From: Negativicutes bacterium
GTDB lineage: Bacteria; Bacillota; Negativicutes; JAGPMH01
Reading direction: 5' to 3'
Length of the DNA stretch: 41,135 nucleotides
Assembly (NCBI GenBank): GCA_018052945.1
Contig: JAGPMH010000004.1
Coordinates: 1 to 41,135 of the forward strand
Part shown: piece by piece, positions 33,930-41,135 of the stretch
Numbering within the stretch: position 1 is the first letter of the stretch
Layout of the letters: every line of letters starts with the position of its first letter
Program-made: the position numbers and the translations under genes
The notes under the pieces: generated by a model
Seen by the model: the letters and a program-made list of their open reading frames with translations, nothing else
What the model was told of the DNA's origin: nothing
Database searches by the model: none

Positions 33930-33958
33930 TTGCTAATTTAAGATAAAGCAATTATAAT
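33930..33958 (+). promoter_or_regulatory. Predicted sigma-A promoter of the yaaR-holB-yaaT operon
   Basis: TTGCTA (33930-33935), 17-bp spacer, perfect TATAAT (33953-33958), about 65 bases before yaaR. Confidence 0.65.
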
Positions 33959-34022
33959 TTAAATTAGGTCTGTCTGTTCATCTATAAAGTATAAATTATC
34001 CAATATGGAAGGTTGGTTAGTG

Positions 34023-34469
34023 ATGAAGATTAAAAATATGGAGGCACGAAGCTCGTTTATTGTAACGGAGCATGATAGTTCTAATAAAGTTAGCAAAAAA
34101 AATAATGTGTTTTCATCAGAACTTTTAGCTAATCAAGAAAAATATTCTAAAGATAAACTTAATGCATTACTAGAAAAAATAGATAAACAAGGAGCTCGGT
34201 TAACAGAGACTCCAACTTATTCTGAGTTAAAGTCATATCGGGATTTAGTAAGAACGTTTGTTAACGAAGCGGTTTCTAATATGTACTCTTTGGAAACCCA
34301 ACATGGCTGGGATCGTCAAGGGCGACAAAAAGTTTATACTATTGTCAAAAAAATTGATGATACTTTAGAGTCGATGACTGAAGATATTAGGTCAGGGCAA
34401 GAACGTGGCCTTAATATTGCTGCCAAACAAGATGTAATTAGAGGAATGTTAGTTGATCTATATATGTGA
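34023..34469 (+). CDS. yaaR: YaaR family protein (DUF327)
   Basis: Cytoplasmic helical protein of 148 residues, unknown biochemical role, always found near tmk and holB in Firmicutes. Family features are the conserved middle DKLNALLEKIDKQGARLTETPTYSELKSYRDLVRTFV and the C-terminal helical IVKKIDDTLESMTEDI. I take ATG 34023, which gives the usual family length; an in-frame ATG at 34005 would add six residues, and the ribosome-binding site GGAAGG (34007-34012) favours the later codon. Its stop overlaps the holB leader. Confidence 0.85.
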   Translation: MKIKNMEARSSFIVTEHDSSNKVSKKNNVFSSELLANQEKYSKDKLNALLEKIDKQGARLTETPTYSELKSYRDLVRTFVNEAVSNMYSLETQHGWDRQGRQKVYTIVKKIDDTLESMTEDIRSGQERGLNIAAKQDVIRGMLVDLYM

Positions 34470-34480
34470 GGTATTTCATT

Positions 34481-35470
34481 ATGAATTGGCTGGATATTGT
34501 AGGGCATGAAAATAATATAAAATTATTAAAAGGAATGTTGGATAAAGATGCAGTTCCCCACGCCTTATTATTTGTTGGCCCTGAGGGGATCGGCAAATTT
34601 CAATTAGCAAAAGTTTTAGCTAAGACCTTGCTTTGCCCGAAAGTAGCTTCTTCTTGTCAGGATTGCCAGCAATGCTTAGTGGAGCCGGTTGATCAAAATA
34701 TTGATTTAGTTATTATTAAACCTGATAATGATGTTATCAAAATAGAGCAAGTAAGAAAATTACAGCAAGATTTAATTTTGGGTCCGCATAAGGCGAAGCG
34801 GAAAGTTATAATTATTGATAATGCTGATAAAATGACTGTTCAGACCGCTAATAGTTTACTAAAAACGTTGGAAGAACCGGCTAATAATATTATCTTTATT
34901 TTAATAGCGACCAAGCCAGAAGCGTTACTGGATACTATTAAGTCGCGGTGCCAAATTATGAATTTTCAGCCGATTTCACCGAATATTTTAGAAAAATATT
35001 TAGTTAACGAAAAAGGGGTTTCATTAGCGGAGGCGGCGGTCGTTTCTAGAGTATCCGGTGGTCGTATTAGTAAAGCGTTGGAGTTATTGAGCGAAGATGG
35101 GCTAATTATGCGTAAATTGGCATTTAAAATAGTTAATGCTTTGCCAAAAATGAGAAAAACCGAAGTTTGGGAATATGGCAATAAAGTAGTGGAATTAGAA
35201 CGAAGCCAAATTGTTGAATTGCTAGTACATGTGAAGATGTTACTACGTGATATTTTAATATTGCATTATGATGAGCAAGATACTTTGCTTTATAATATTG
35301 ATTTAACAGCTGAACTTAAAGAACAGATAAAATATTGGTCTGATTACCAATTGGTCTGGGTTCAAAAAGAAATAGCAAGAAGTATTCAAGCGATTGAAGC
35401 CAATGCTAATCTAAAATTAATTATTGAAGCTATGCTGATAAAAGTTATCGATGAGTTACAAAGGAGGTAA
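34481..35470 (+). CDS. holB: DNA polymerase III subunit delta'
   Basis: Clamp-loader subunit, 329 residues. The AAA+ fold begins with a P-loop-like GPEGIGKF (33-40), in which the last Ser/Thr is Phe, and has four zinc-type Cys (52, 59, 62, 65) in the CPKVASSCQDCQQC segment, IIDNADKM as Walker B region, and KSRCQ (the SRC motif). The altered P-loop fits delta', which does not hydrolyse ATP. The start is ATG 34481, after GAGG; a GTG 15 bases upstream overlaps the yaaR end. yaaT starts five bases after its stop. Confidence 0.92.
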   Translation: MNWLDIVGHENNIKLLKGMLDKDAVPHALLFVGPEGIGKFQLAKVLAKTLLCPKVASSCQDCQQCLVEPVDQNIDLVIIKPDNDVIKIEQVRKLQQDLILGPHKAKRKVIIIDNADKMTVQTANSLLKTLEEPANNIIFILIATKPEALLDTIKSRCQIMNFQPISPNILEKYLVNEKGVSLAEAAVVSRVSGGRISKALELLSEDGLIMRKLAFKIVNALPKMRKTEVWEYGNKVVELERSQIVELLVHVKMLLRDILILHYDEQDTLLYNIDLTAELKEQIKYWSDYQLVWVQKEIARSIQAIEANANLKLIIEAMLIKVIDELQRR

Positions 35471-35474
35471 AGAT

Positions 35475-36290
35475 TTGTTATACAATGTTGTAGGAGTCCG
35501 CTTTAAAAAGGCCGGAAAAATATATTATTTTGATCCGGGAGATTTTAAAATTACGGATCAAGATGCGGTTATTGTTGAAACTGCCAGAGGGGTGGAATTT
35601 GGCCAAGTTGTTTTAGGTCCAAGACAGGTGCCACGTAATAAGGTGGTATTACCGTTAAAGACAGTACAAAGAATTGCTACGGCCGGAGATAAAAAGCAAG
35701 TTGTACTTAATGAACAGAAAGAAAAAGAAGCTTTTGAAATTTGTGAGCAAAAAATTGTAGCGCACAATTTACCGATGAAGCTAATTGAAGTAGAATATAC
35801 TTTTGATGTTAATAAAATTATTTTTTATTTTACGGCAGAAGGACGAATTGATTTTCGTGAATTAGTAAAAGATTTAGCCGCTGTTTTTCGTACAAGAATA
35901 GAACTTCGTCAAATTGGTGTCAGGGATGAGGCCAAATTGATGGGGGGAGTGGGCTGTTGCGGTCGTTCGTTATGTTGTGCTACCTTTTTAGGTGATTTTG
36001 AGCCGGTATCAATTAGAATGGCTAAAGAACAAAATTTATCACTTAATCCCACCAAAATATCAGGGATTTGTGGTCGCTTGATGTGTTGCTTGAAATATGA
36101 AAATGATTGTTATGGTGCAGCTTGCAAGAAAATTATAGCTCCAACGGCGGGACGACGCGTTGTTACAGTGGACGGTGAAGGGAAAGTTATTGCCGTTAAT
36201 AGTGCGAAAAAGAATGTTACAGTACTACTGGATGATAATAGAACGTTAGTTGTTCCTTGGGAAGAAGTAGTTGAAAAGGACGATGAATAA
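35475..36290 (+). CDS. ricT: YaaT/RicT, PSP1-domain protein
   Basis: A 271-residue cytoplasmic protein. In Bacillus YaaT/RicT forms the Ric complex with YlbF and YmcA, carries iron-sulphur clusters and influences RNase Y-dependent mRNA processing and development. The conserved cysteines are here: Cys161, 162, 167, 168 in GVGCCGRSLCC and Cys199, 204, 205 in GICGRLMCC. The start is TTG at 35475, seven bases after AAGGAGG (which includes the holB stop); an upstream ATG at 35451 lies within holB. Neighbours are the conserved Firmicute block, but without yabA after it. Confidence 0.93.
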   Translation: MLYNVVGVRFKKAGKIYYFDPGDFKITDQDAVIVETARGVEFGQVVLGPRQVPRNKVVLPLKTVQRIATAGDKKQVVLNEQKEKEAFEICEQKIVAHNLPMKLIEVEYTFDVNKIIFYFTAEGRIDFRELVKDLAAVFRTRIELRQIGVRDEAKLMGGVGCCGRSLCCATFLGDFEPVSIRMAKEQNLSLNPTKISGICGRLMCCLKYENDCYGAACKKIIAPTAGRRVVTVDGEGKVIAVNSAKKNVTVLLDDNRTLVVPWEEVVEKDDE

Positions 36291-37032
36291 GGTTTGTTTG
36301 AAAGTTAATGAGCGTCTTGATGATTTACTGATAAAAAAATTAAAAATAATTCAAGATGAAACGGAATTTTGTTTTTCGATTGATGCAGTACTGCTGTCGC
36401 ATTTTACTACGTTTAAAAACAAAGCGAAGGTTGTCGATTTAGGAACTGGAACAGGTATTATTCCGTTATTGTTATCTGCCAGAGGGTTTAATGAGGTGGT
36501 CGGGCTTGAACTTAATCCTAAAACTGCCGATATGGCTCAGCGGAGTTTTGCTTTAAATAATCTTAGTGATAACCTGAAGGTTTTGAATATTGACTTAAAG
36601 GAAGCGACAACTTATTTACAAGCTAATCATTATGATATTGTCACCTGTAATCCACCGTATTGGAGTAAAGATCAAGGGAAAATTAGTGATAATAAAAATA
36701 TTGCAATGGCGCGACATGAATTAACGGTAACTTTAGAAGAAATTATTAAAACAGCCCGGCGGTTATTAAAATACCACGGGCGTTTTTCCATGATACATTT
36801 ACCAGAACGATTAACAGAGATTATGACGTTACTGGCAAAATACAAAATTGAGCCAAAAAGGTTGCAATTAGTGCAACCTTTTATCAATAAAAAGCCCAAT
36901 CTAATAATGATTGAGGGGATTGTTGGTGCGAAGAGTGGGCTTGAAATTATGGAACCTTTTATTATATACAAGGAAGATAATACTTATACTGAGATGCTAA
37001 ACCAATATTATATGGCAGCAGTAGAAGATTAA
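36283..37032 (+). CDS. tRNA1(Val) (adenine-N6)-methyltransferase-like protein
   Basis: Class I SAM-dependent methyltransferase of 249 residues, homologue of Bacillus YabB/E. coli TrmN6. Motif I VDLGTGTGII is at 51-60 and the N6-adenine motif NPPYW at 123-127; the Asp-rich and C-terminal PNLIMIEGI segments fit the family. Probable role: methylation of adenine 37 in tRNA(Val). The ATG at 36283 overlaps the yaaT stop; its ribosome-binding site AAAAGGA is unusually close, so an in-frame TTG at 36271 is an alternative. rsmI follows 12 bases after the stop. Confidence 0.85.
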   Translation: MNKVCLKVNERLDDLLIKKLKIIQDETEFCFSIDAVLLSHFTTFKNKAKVVDLGTGTGIIPLLLSARGFNEVVGLELNPKTADMAQRSFALNNLSDNLKVLNIDLKEATTYLQANHYDIVTCNPPYWSKDQGKISDNKNIAMARHELTVTLEEIIKTARRLLKYHGRFSMIHLPERLTEIMTLLAKYKIEPKRLQLVQPFINKKPNLIMIEGIVGAKSGLEIMEPFIIYKEDNTYTEMLNQYYMAAVED

Positions 37033-37044
37033 TAGGTACAAATC

Positions 37045-37917
37045 ATGACTAATAGTGGTATATTATATCTTTGTGCAACCCCCATCGGCAACTTAGAGGA
37101 TATGACTTTTCGTAGCATCAGGATATTAAAAGAAGTTGACTTGATTGCCGCGGAAGATACTCGTCATACTATCAAATTATTGAATCATTTTGATATTCAT
37201 ACACCGTTAACCAGTTATCATGAACATAATAAATTATCTAAAGGGCCGGAGTTAATAACAACCTTGTTGGAAGGCAAGAGTGTAGTAGTGGTCAGTGACG
37301 CCGGTTTACCGGGGATTGCCGATCCGGGCAGTCACTTAGTATCATTAGCGATAGAACATAATATTGTTGTAACACCTATTCCTGGGGCAAATGCAGCGCT
37401 ATCAGCACTTATTTGCTCCGGGCTTGATACTACTATGTTCAGTTTTATTGGTTTTTTGCCGAAAACAAATAAAAAAAGAAAAGAATTGCTAGAACAATTA
37501 AAAGAAGAGGAAAAAACTTTATTATTTTATGAGTCGCCACATCGCATAAAAGATACTTTAGCTGAGTTGGTTAATATTTTAGGTAATCGTAAGGTGGTAG
37601 CAGCGCGTGAACTGACTAAAAAATTTGAAGAATTTTTACGGGGCGATGTGGAGTATTTGATAAAATATTTCAAGGAAAATCAGCCACGGGGTGAATTCAC
37701 CATTGTTGTAGAAGGATTTAATCAAGAAAAACAGGGCTTAGAAGAAAGTAACGAACCTCTGAGTACAGCTGATATTTGTGATTTAGTGCAAGCTTTAGTA
37801 CAAGAAGGCGTCGATAAAAAAACAGCTATTAAAAAAATAGCTGTAAAACTTAATCTTTCGCGCCGAGATGTTTACCAAACTATGTTGGAAGCAGAAAAAA
37901 AAGAAGACATTAATTGA
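37045..37917 (+). CDS. rsmI: 16S rRNA 2'-O-methyltransferase (C1402)
   Basis: Methylates the ribose of C1402 in 16S rRNA. The 290-residue protein is the tetrapyrrole-methylase fold: LCATPIGNLEDMTFRS at the N-terminus, AAEDTRHT, SDAGLPGIADPG (the SAM-binding loop), PIPGANA, and ESPHR. The C-terminal 50 residues are the helix-rich RsmI tail with SRRDVYQTMLEAEK. It ends the yaaR operon. Its last bases also form the terminator of abrB on the other strand. The Bacillus neighbour yazA is absent between the methyltransferase gene and rsmI. Confidence 0.95.
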   Translation: MTNSGILYLCATPIGNLEDMTFRSIRILKEVDLIAAEDTRHTIKLLNHFDIHTPLTSYHEHNKLSKGPELITTLLEGKSVVVVSDAGLPGIADPGSHLVSLAIEHNIVVTPIPGANAALSALICSGLDTTMFSFIGFLPKTNKKRKELLEQLKEEEKTLLFYESPHRIKDTLAELVNILGNRKVVAARELTKKFEEFLRGDVEYLIKYFKENQPRGEFTIVVEGFNQEKQGLEESNEPLSTADICDLVQALVQEGVDKKTAIKKIAVKLNLSRRDVYQTMLEAEKKEDIN

Positions 37918-37933
37918 TAAATCAATCAATGTC
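37906..37933 (-). terminator. abrB terminator overlapping the end of rsmI
   Basis: Twelve-pair hairpin GACATTAATTGA/TCAATCAATGTC with one mismatch. On the minus strand it is followed by TTCTTTTTTTTC, a good terminator tail; on the plus strand there is no T run. Its stem includes the rsmI stop codon region. Confidence 0.7.
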
Positions 37934-37957
37934 CTAAAAGGTATAAAGGAATGTAGG

Positions 37958-38212
37958 TTATGCTGTTGGGTTGCTAACTGCGCTAATGCACTCATGACAA
38001 ATATTTTTGCCTTTGTGATTAACAACGTCGCCGGCATTTCCGCAGAATACGCAAGCGCAAGCTGGCTCGTATTTACGAAGAACAATACGATCTTGATCCA
38101 CGTAAATTTCTAAAGCATCTTTTTCTTCAATAGATAAAGTACGACGAAGTTCGATTGGAATAACAACTCTTCCTAATTCATCCACTTTTCTAACAATACC
38201 AGTTGATTTCAT
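37958..38212 (-). CDS. abrB: AbrB family transcriptional regulator with zinc-type tail
   Basis: Transition-state type regulator, 84 residues. The N-terminal AbrB fold is TGIVRKVDELGRVVIPIELRRTL (3-26). The C-terminus has Cys54-x2-Cys57 and Cys72-x2-Cys75, a possible zinc knuckle, plus an additional Cys52. The ATG at 38212 has AAAGGAGCG upstream; a longer in-frame start at 38239 adds residues not seen in the family. Inverted position between rsmI and metG is the same as in Bacillus. Its regulon cannot be told from here. Confidence 0.9.
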   Translation of the reverse strand: MKSTGIVRKVDELGRVVIPIELRRTLSIEEKDALEIYVDQDRIVLRKYEPACACVFCGNAGDVVNHKGKNICHECISAVSNPTA

Positions 38213-38264
38213 ATAAAATCGCTCCTTTGCTTTCAACAATGTTCGACAAATTCTGTCTGACTAA

Positions 38265-38293
38265 ATAATACCAAATATAACAGTAGGTGTCAA
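38265..38293 (-). promoter_or_regulatory. Predicted sigma-A promoter of abrB
   Basis: Minus strand: perfect TTGACA (38288-38293), 17-bp spacer, TATTAT (38265-38270), about 53 bases before the ATG. Confidence 0.75.
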
Positions 38294-38325
38294 CCCTATT
38301 TTTTACAAAAAATCATAAAAATATA

Positions 38326-38354
38326 TTGATTTTCATTTAATTTAGAATTAATAT
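38326..38354 (+). promoter_or_regulatory. Predicted promoter of metG
   Basis: TTGATT (38326-38331), 17-bp spacer, TAATAT (38349-38354), about 90 bases before the ATG; divergent from the abrB promoter. No T-box is seen in this leader. Confidence 0.55.
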
Positions 38355-38445
38355 GGCGAAAAATGTCGAAAAGTCATTTAAATATCCCGTTTTAAGGGAA
38401 ATTATTATAGATAATATAAAATTGAAAAAGTGAGGTTTTTGGTAA

Positions 38446-40356
38446 ATGGAAAAAGAAACATTCTATATTTCGACACCGATTTATTACCCTAGTGATAAAT
38501 TGCATATTGGACATGCATATTGTACGACCATCGCAGATTCGATGGCGCGATATAAAAGATTAACTGATGTTGATGTTTTATTTGTTACGGGCTCCGATGA
38601 GCATGGGCAAAAAATTCAACGCAAAGCGGCCGAACAAAATATTACGCCGAAAGAATATGTTGATAAAATTGTGGCAGGGTTTCAAGCATTATGGGAAAAA
38701 TTAAATATATCAAATGATGAGTTTATCAGAACAACGGAAAAGCGTCATTATAATGTAGTGCAAGAAATTTTCAAAAAGATTTATGACAAAGGCGATATTT
38801 ATAAAAGTACTTATGAAGGATTATATTGTACGCCTTGTGAAACTTTTTGGATTGAGCGTCAATTAGTTGATGGCAAATGTCCGGATTGTGGTCGTCCGGT
38901 GGAGACAGTACAAGAAGAAAGTTATTTTTTTAGAATGTCTAAATATCAAGATCGACTATTGCAATTTATTGAAGATAATCCTGACTTTATTCAACCGGTT
39001 AGCCGAAAAAATGAGATGATTAATTTTATTAAAGGCGGTTTAGAAGATTTATGTATTTCTCGAACCACTTTTGATTGGGGAATTCCGGTACCGATTGACA
39101 ATAAGCATGTTATTTATGTTTGGTTTGATGCATTATCAAATTATTTAACGGCGGCGGGCTATCTGAGTGATACTGAAAAATTTAATAAGTTTTGGCCGGC
39201 CGATATTCATTTAGTAGGTAAGGAAATAGTGAGATTCCATACTATTATTTGGCCGATTATTTTAATGGCATTAGAGCTGGAATTGCCGAAAAAAGTATAT
39301 GGTCATGGGTGGTTAGTTGTTGATGGTGATAAAATGTCAAAATCAAAAGGCAATGTTATTGATCCGGTAGCATTAATTGATGAATTTGGTGCAGATTCTA
39401 TCAGATATTTTTTATTACGGGAAATTAACTTGGGCTTAGACGGTAATTTTTCGCGAGAAGCTTTGATCCAAAGGATTAATGCTGATTTAGCTAATGATTT
39501 GGGTAATTTGTTACACCGCACATTAAGTATGGTTAATAAATTTAATGGCGGCTTAGTGAAAAACACTAAAGTTTTGGAAGATGTTGATACAGAATTAATA
39601 GCATTAGCACAAAATACTGTGAAGCAATACCAAGACAGTATGGATAAAATGGAAATAAGTGTAGCGATCAGAACGGTGTGGAATTTAATTAGTCGTTCTA
39701 ATAAATATATTGATTTAACTGGACCGTGGGCATTGGCGAAAGATGAGAGCAAACAAGAACGGTTACAAACAGTTATGTATAATTTGATTGAGAGCTTGCG
39801 TATTATCAGTGTATTAATAGCACCGTTTATGCCTAATACAGCACCGAAAATATGGAAACAATTGGGGCTTGGTGAATTTTCTAAAGTTAAATTTAAAGAT
39901 ATTAAAGAATGGGGTACAGTTATGACAGAAACTAAAGTAGAGCAACCTGAACAAATTTTTCCGCGTATTGAGGAAGAAAAGGCAGAGGCAGTAGCTAAGA
40001 CGGTTGTACCAGCAGTGGTTGAACAGAAAAAAGACGAAGTTGAAATTACAATTGATGAATTTGCTAAAGTTGATTTAAGAGTAGTCAAGGTTTTGGCGGC
40101 GGAAAAGGTAGAGAAAGCTGATAAGCTTTTGAAATTAAAAGTTGACTTGGGGACAGAACAACGTGAAATTGTTTCCGGCATTGCCAAACATTATGCACCG
40201 GAAGAGTTAGTGGGAAAAAATGTGGTAATGGTAATAAATTTAAAACCGGCGAAGATTCGTGGTATCGTTTCACAGGGGATGGTGTTGGCAGCTTCTTGTG
40301 GTGATGAGTTGAAAGTTGTTGAGGTTGAGATGCCGGAAGGAAGTAAGGTGAAATAA
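38446..40356 (+). CDS. metG: Methionyl-tRNA synthetase
   Basis: Charges tRNA-Met. The 636-residue protein has HIGH at 20-23, a CxxC zinc pair (Cys128/131 and Cys145/148), and KMSKS at 296-300, followed by the anticodon-binding helices and a C-terminal tRNA-binding EMAP-like domain (about 527-636, starting IDEFAKVDLRVVKV). This is the domain order of the MetS of Bacillus. A linker rich in Glu/Ala (about 500-525) joins them. AAAGTGAGG precedes the ATG. tatD begins three bases after its stop. Confidence 0.96.
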   Translation: MEKETFYISTPIYYPSDKLHIGHAYCTTIADSMARYKRLTDVDVLFVTGSDEHGQKIQRKAAEQNITPKEYVDKIVAGFQALWEKLNISNDEFIRTTEKRHYNVVQEIFKKIYDKGDIYKSTYEGLYCTPCETFWIERQLVDGKCPDCGRPVETVQEESYFFRMSKYQDRLLQFIEDNPDFIQPVSRKNEMINFIKGGLEDLCISRTTFDWGIPVPIDNKHVIYVWFDALSNYLTAAGYLSDTEKFNKFWPADIHLVGKEIVRFHTIIWPIILMALELELPKKVYGHGWLVVDGDKMSKSKGNVIDPVALIDEFGADSIRYFLLREINLGLDGNFSREALIQRINADLANDLGNLLHRTLSMVNKFNGGLVKNTKVLEDVDTELIALAQNTVKQYQDSMDKMEISVAIRTVWNLISRSNKYIDLTGPWALAKDESKQERLQTVMYNLIESLRIISVLIAPFMPNTAPKIWKQLGLGEFSKVKFKDIKEWGTVMTETKVEQPEQIFPRIEEEKAEAVAKTVVPAVVEQKKDEVEITIDEFAKVDLRVVKVLAAEKVEKADKLLKLKVDLGTEQREIVSGIAKHYAPEELVGKNVVMVINLKPAKIRGIVSQGMVLAASCGDELKVVEVEMPEGSKVK

Positions 40357-40359
40357 TTC

Positions 40360-41127
40360 ATGTTGGTGGATTCACATGCCCATTTGGATGATAGTGCTTA
40401 TGCTGAAGATTTAACTGCGGTTATTCAAAGAGCTAAGGAAAATGGTGTTAGCAGAATAATTAATATTGGTGCAGATATGGATTCGTCGGCAAAGTCGCTT
40501 GAACTTAGTGAAAAGTATGAACAAATCTATGCGGCAGTAGGTATTCACCCGCAAGATGTGGTCAATGCTAAGGCTAAAGATTATGATCAATTGGCAGCAT
40601 GGCTAAAGCTGCCAAAGGTTGTAGCACTGGGCGAAATCGGGCTAGATTATTATTATGATGATGGAGCACCAAGAGAACTACAACGCAAAATATTTATAGA
40701 ACAAATTGATGTTGCAAAACAGATGAATAAACCGATTGTTGTACATAATCGTGATGCGCATGGTGATGTGATGGATATTTTGAAAAAGGAAGCTAAAGGT
40801 CTAACCGGTGTTATGCATTGTTATTCTGGTAGCTGGGAAATGGCAAAAGAACTGATTAAAATGAATTTCTTTTTATCAGTAGGAGGGCCGGTAACTTTTA
40901 AAAATTCAGCGAAATTGCCGGAAATTGTTGCTAAAATCCCATTAGAATACTTATTATTAGAAACTGACTGTCCTTATTTAACACCGCAACCATACCGTGG
41001 TAAGCGCAATGAGCCGGCTTATATTAAAATAATTGCCGAAAAAATAGCACAAATTCGTAATATAACAGTGGAAGAATTAGCTGTAACAACTACTGATAAT
41101 GTTAAAAATCTCTTTGGCATAAAATAA
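40360..41127 (+). CDS. tatD: TatD family metal-dependent hydrolase
   Basis: A 255-residue TIM-barrel metal-dependent deoxyribonuclease/hydrolase, probably cytoplasmic DNA-end processing or repair. Metal ligands fit the family: SHAHLD (His6 and His8), GEIGLDYYYD, HNRDAHGD, MHCYSG and ETDCPYLTPQP. In Bacillus the homologue yabD follows metS as here. The site AAGGTGAAAT lies ahead of ATG 40360 within the metG end. The stop is eight bases from the window end, so its downstream neighbour is not visible. Confidence 0.94.
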   Translation: MLVDSHAHLDDSAYAEDLTAVIQRAKENGVSRIINIGADMDSSAKSLELSEKYEQIYAAVGIHPQDVVNAKAKDYDQLAAWLKLPKVVALGEIGLDYYYDDGAPRELQRKIFIEQIDVAKQMNKPIVVHNRDAHGDVMDILKKEAKGLTGVMHCYSGSWEMAKELIKMNFFLSVGGPVTFKNSAKLPEIVAKIPLEYLLLETDCPYLTPQPYRGKRNEPAYIKIIAEKIAQIRNITVEELAVTTTDNVKNLFGIK

Positions 41128-41135
41128 GTGGCAAA

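Noticed and set aside
37868-38113. Plus-strand open frame between rsmI and metG
   Set aside because: It overlaps rsmI and lies opposite abrB, whose family match, promoter and ribosome-binding site are clear.
39303-40187. Long minus-strand open frame (294 codons) inside metG
   Set aside because: It is the antisense shadow of a well-conserved metG, has Ser/Thr/Leu-rich low-complexity composition and no ribosome-binding site.

Overview
This 41 kb window looks like chromosomal DNA of a low-GC Gram-negative Firmicute, most likely class Negativicutes (Selenomonas/Sporomusa relatives). The reasons are a Bacillus-like gene order (decarboxylase, tmk, yaaR, holB, yaaT, yabB-type methyltransferase, rsmI, inverted abrB, metG, tatD), a secreted protein that reads as an outer-membrane beta-barrel, a lysine/ornithine decarboxylase closely resembling the Selenomonas ruminantium enzyme, and strong Firmicute ribosome-binding sites with frequent TTG/GTG starts. 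I see no phage, insertion sequence or CRISPR array.

Layout. 1-76: tRNA-Lys(CTT), minus strand. 221-5999: cydABDC (cytochrome bd oxidase and its thiol exporter). 6083-10046: a zinc-ribbon DUF2225 protein followed by two tandem secreted DUF4127 paralogues. 10106-13787: a flavin-reductase-like gene, then serC and serA transcribed divergently from back-to-back promoters. 13941-14687: single-gene beta-barrel protein. 14824-20500: a chemosensory operon of a dCache receptor, a CheA-CheW-CheW-REC hybrid kinase and a REC protein with a STAS-like tail. 20631-23393: a divergent DapB-family protein, then DUF389 membrane protein with a GntR/RCK_C regulator of the BusR type. 23430-25580: EamA transporter and HD-GYP phosphodiesterase, minus strand. 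25581-26100: a gene-free stretch with three plus-strand hairpins. 26103-28892: SAM-I riboswitch and metNIQ. 29119-30258: lysine/ornithine decarboxylase. 30316-30411: a cluster of four DnaA-box-like nonamers. 30542-33819: DegS-like kinase, fold-type-I decarboxylase and thymidylate kinase. 34023-41127: the conserved origin-proximal block yaaR-holB-yaaT-methyltransferase-rsmI, abrB (inverted), metG-tatD.

How it fits together. Most genes are housekeeping: respiration/oxygen removal, serine synthesis, methionine uptake under SAM control, polyamine or cell-envelope diamine synthesis, DNA replication, tRNA/rRNA modification and Met-tRNA charging. The accessory parts with least explained function are the DUF2225-DUF4127-DUF4127 operon, the compact chemosensory module without CheW/CheR/CheB, the DUF389 plus c-di-AMP-type regulator pair, the DnaA-box cluster beside the yaaO/tmk block, and the structured non-coding gap upstream of the met operon. 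No single feature is decisively a new system; these are the best candidates.
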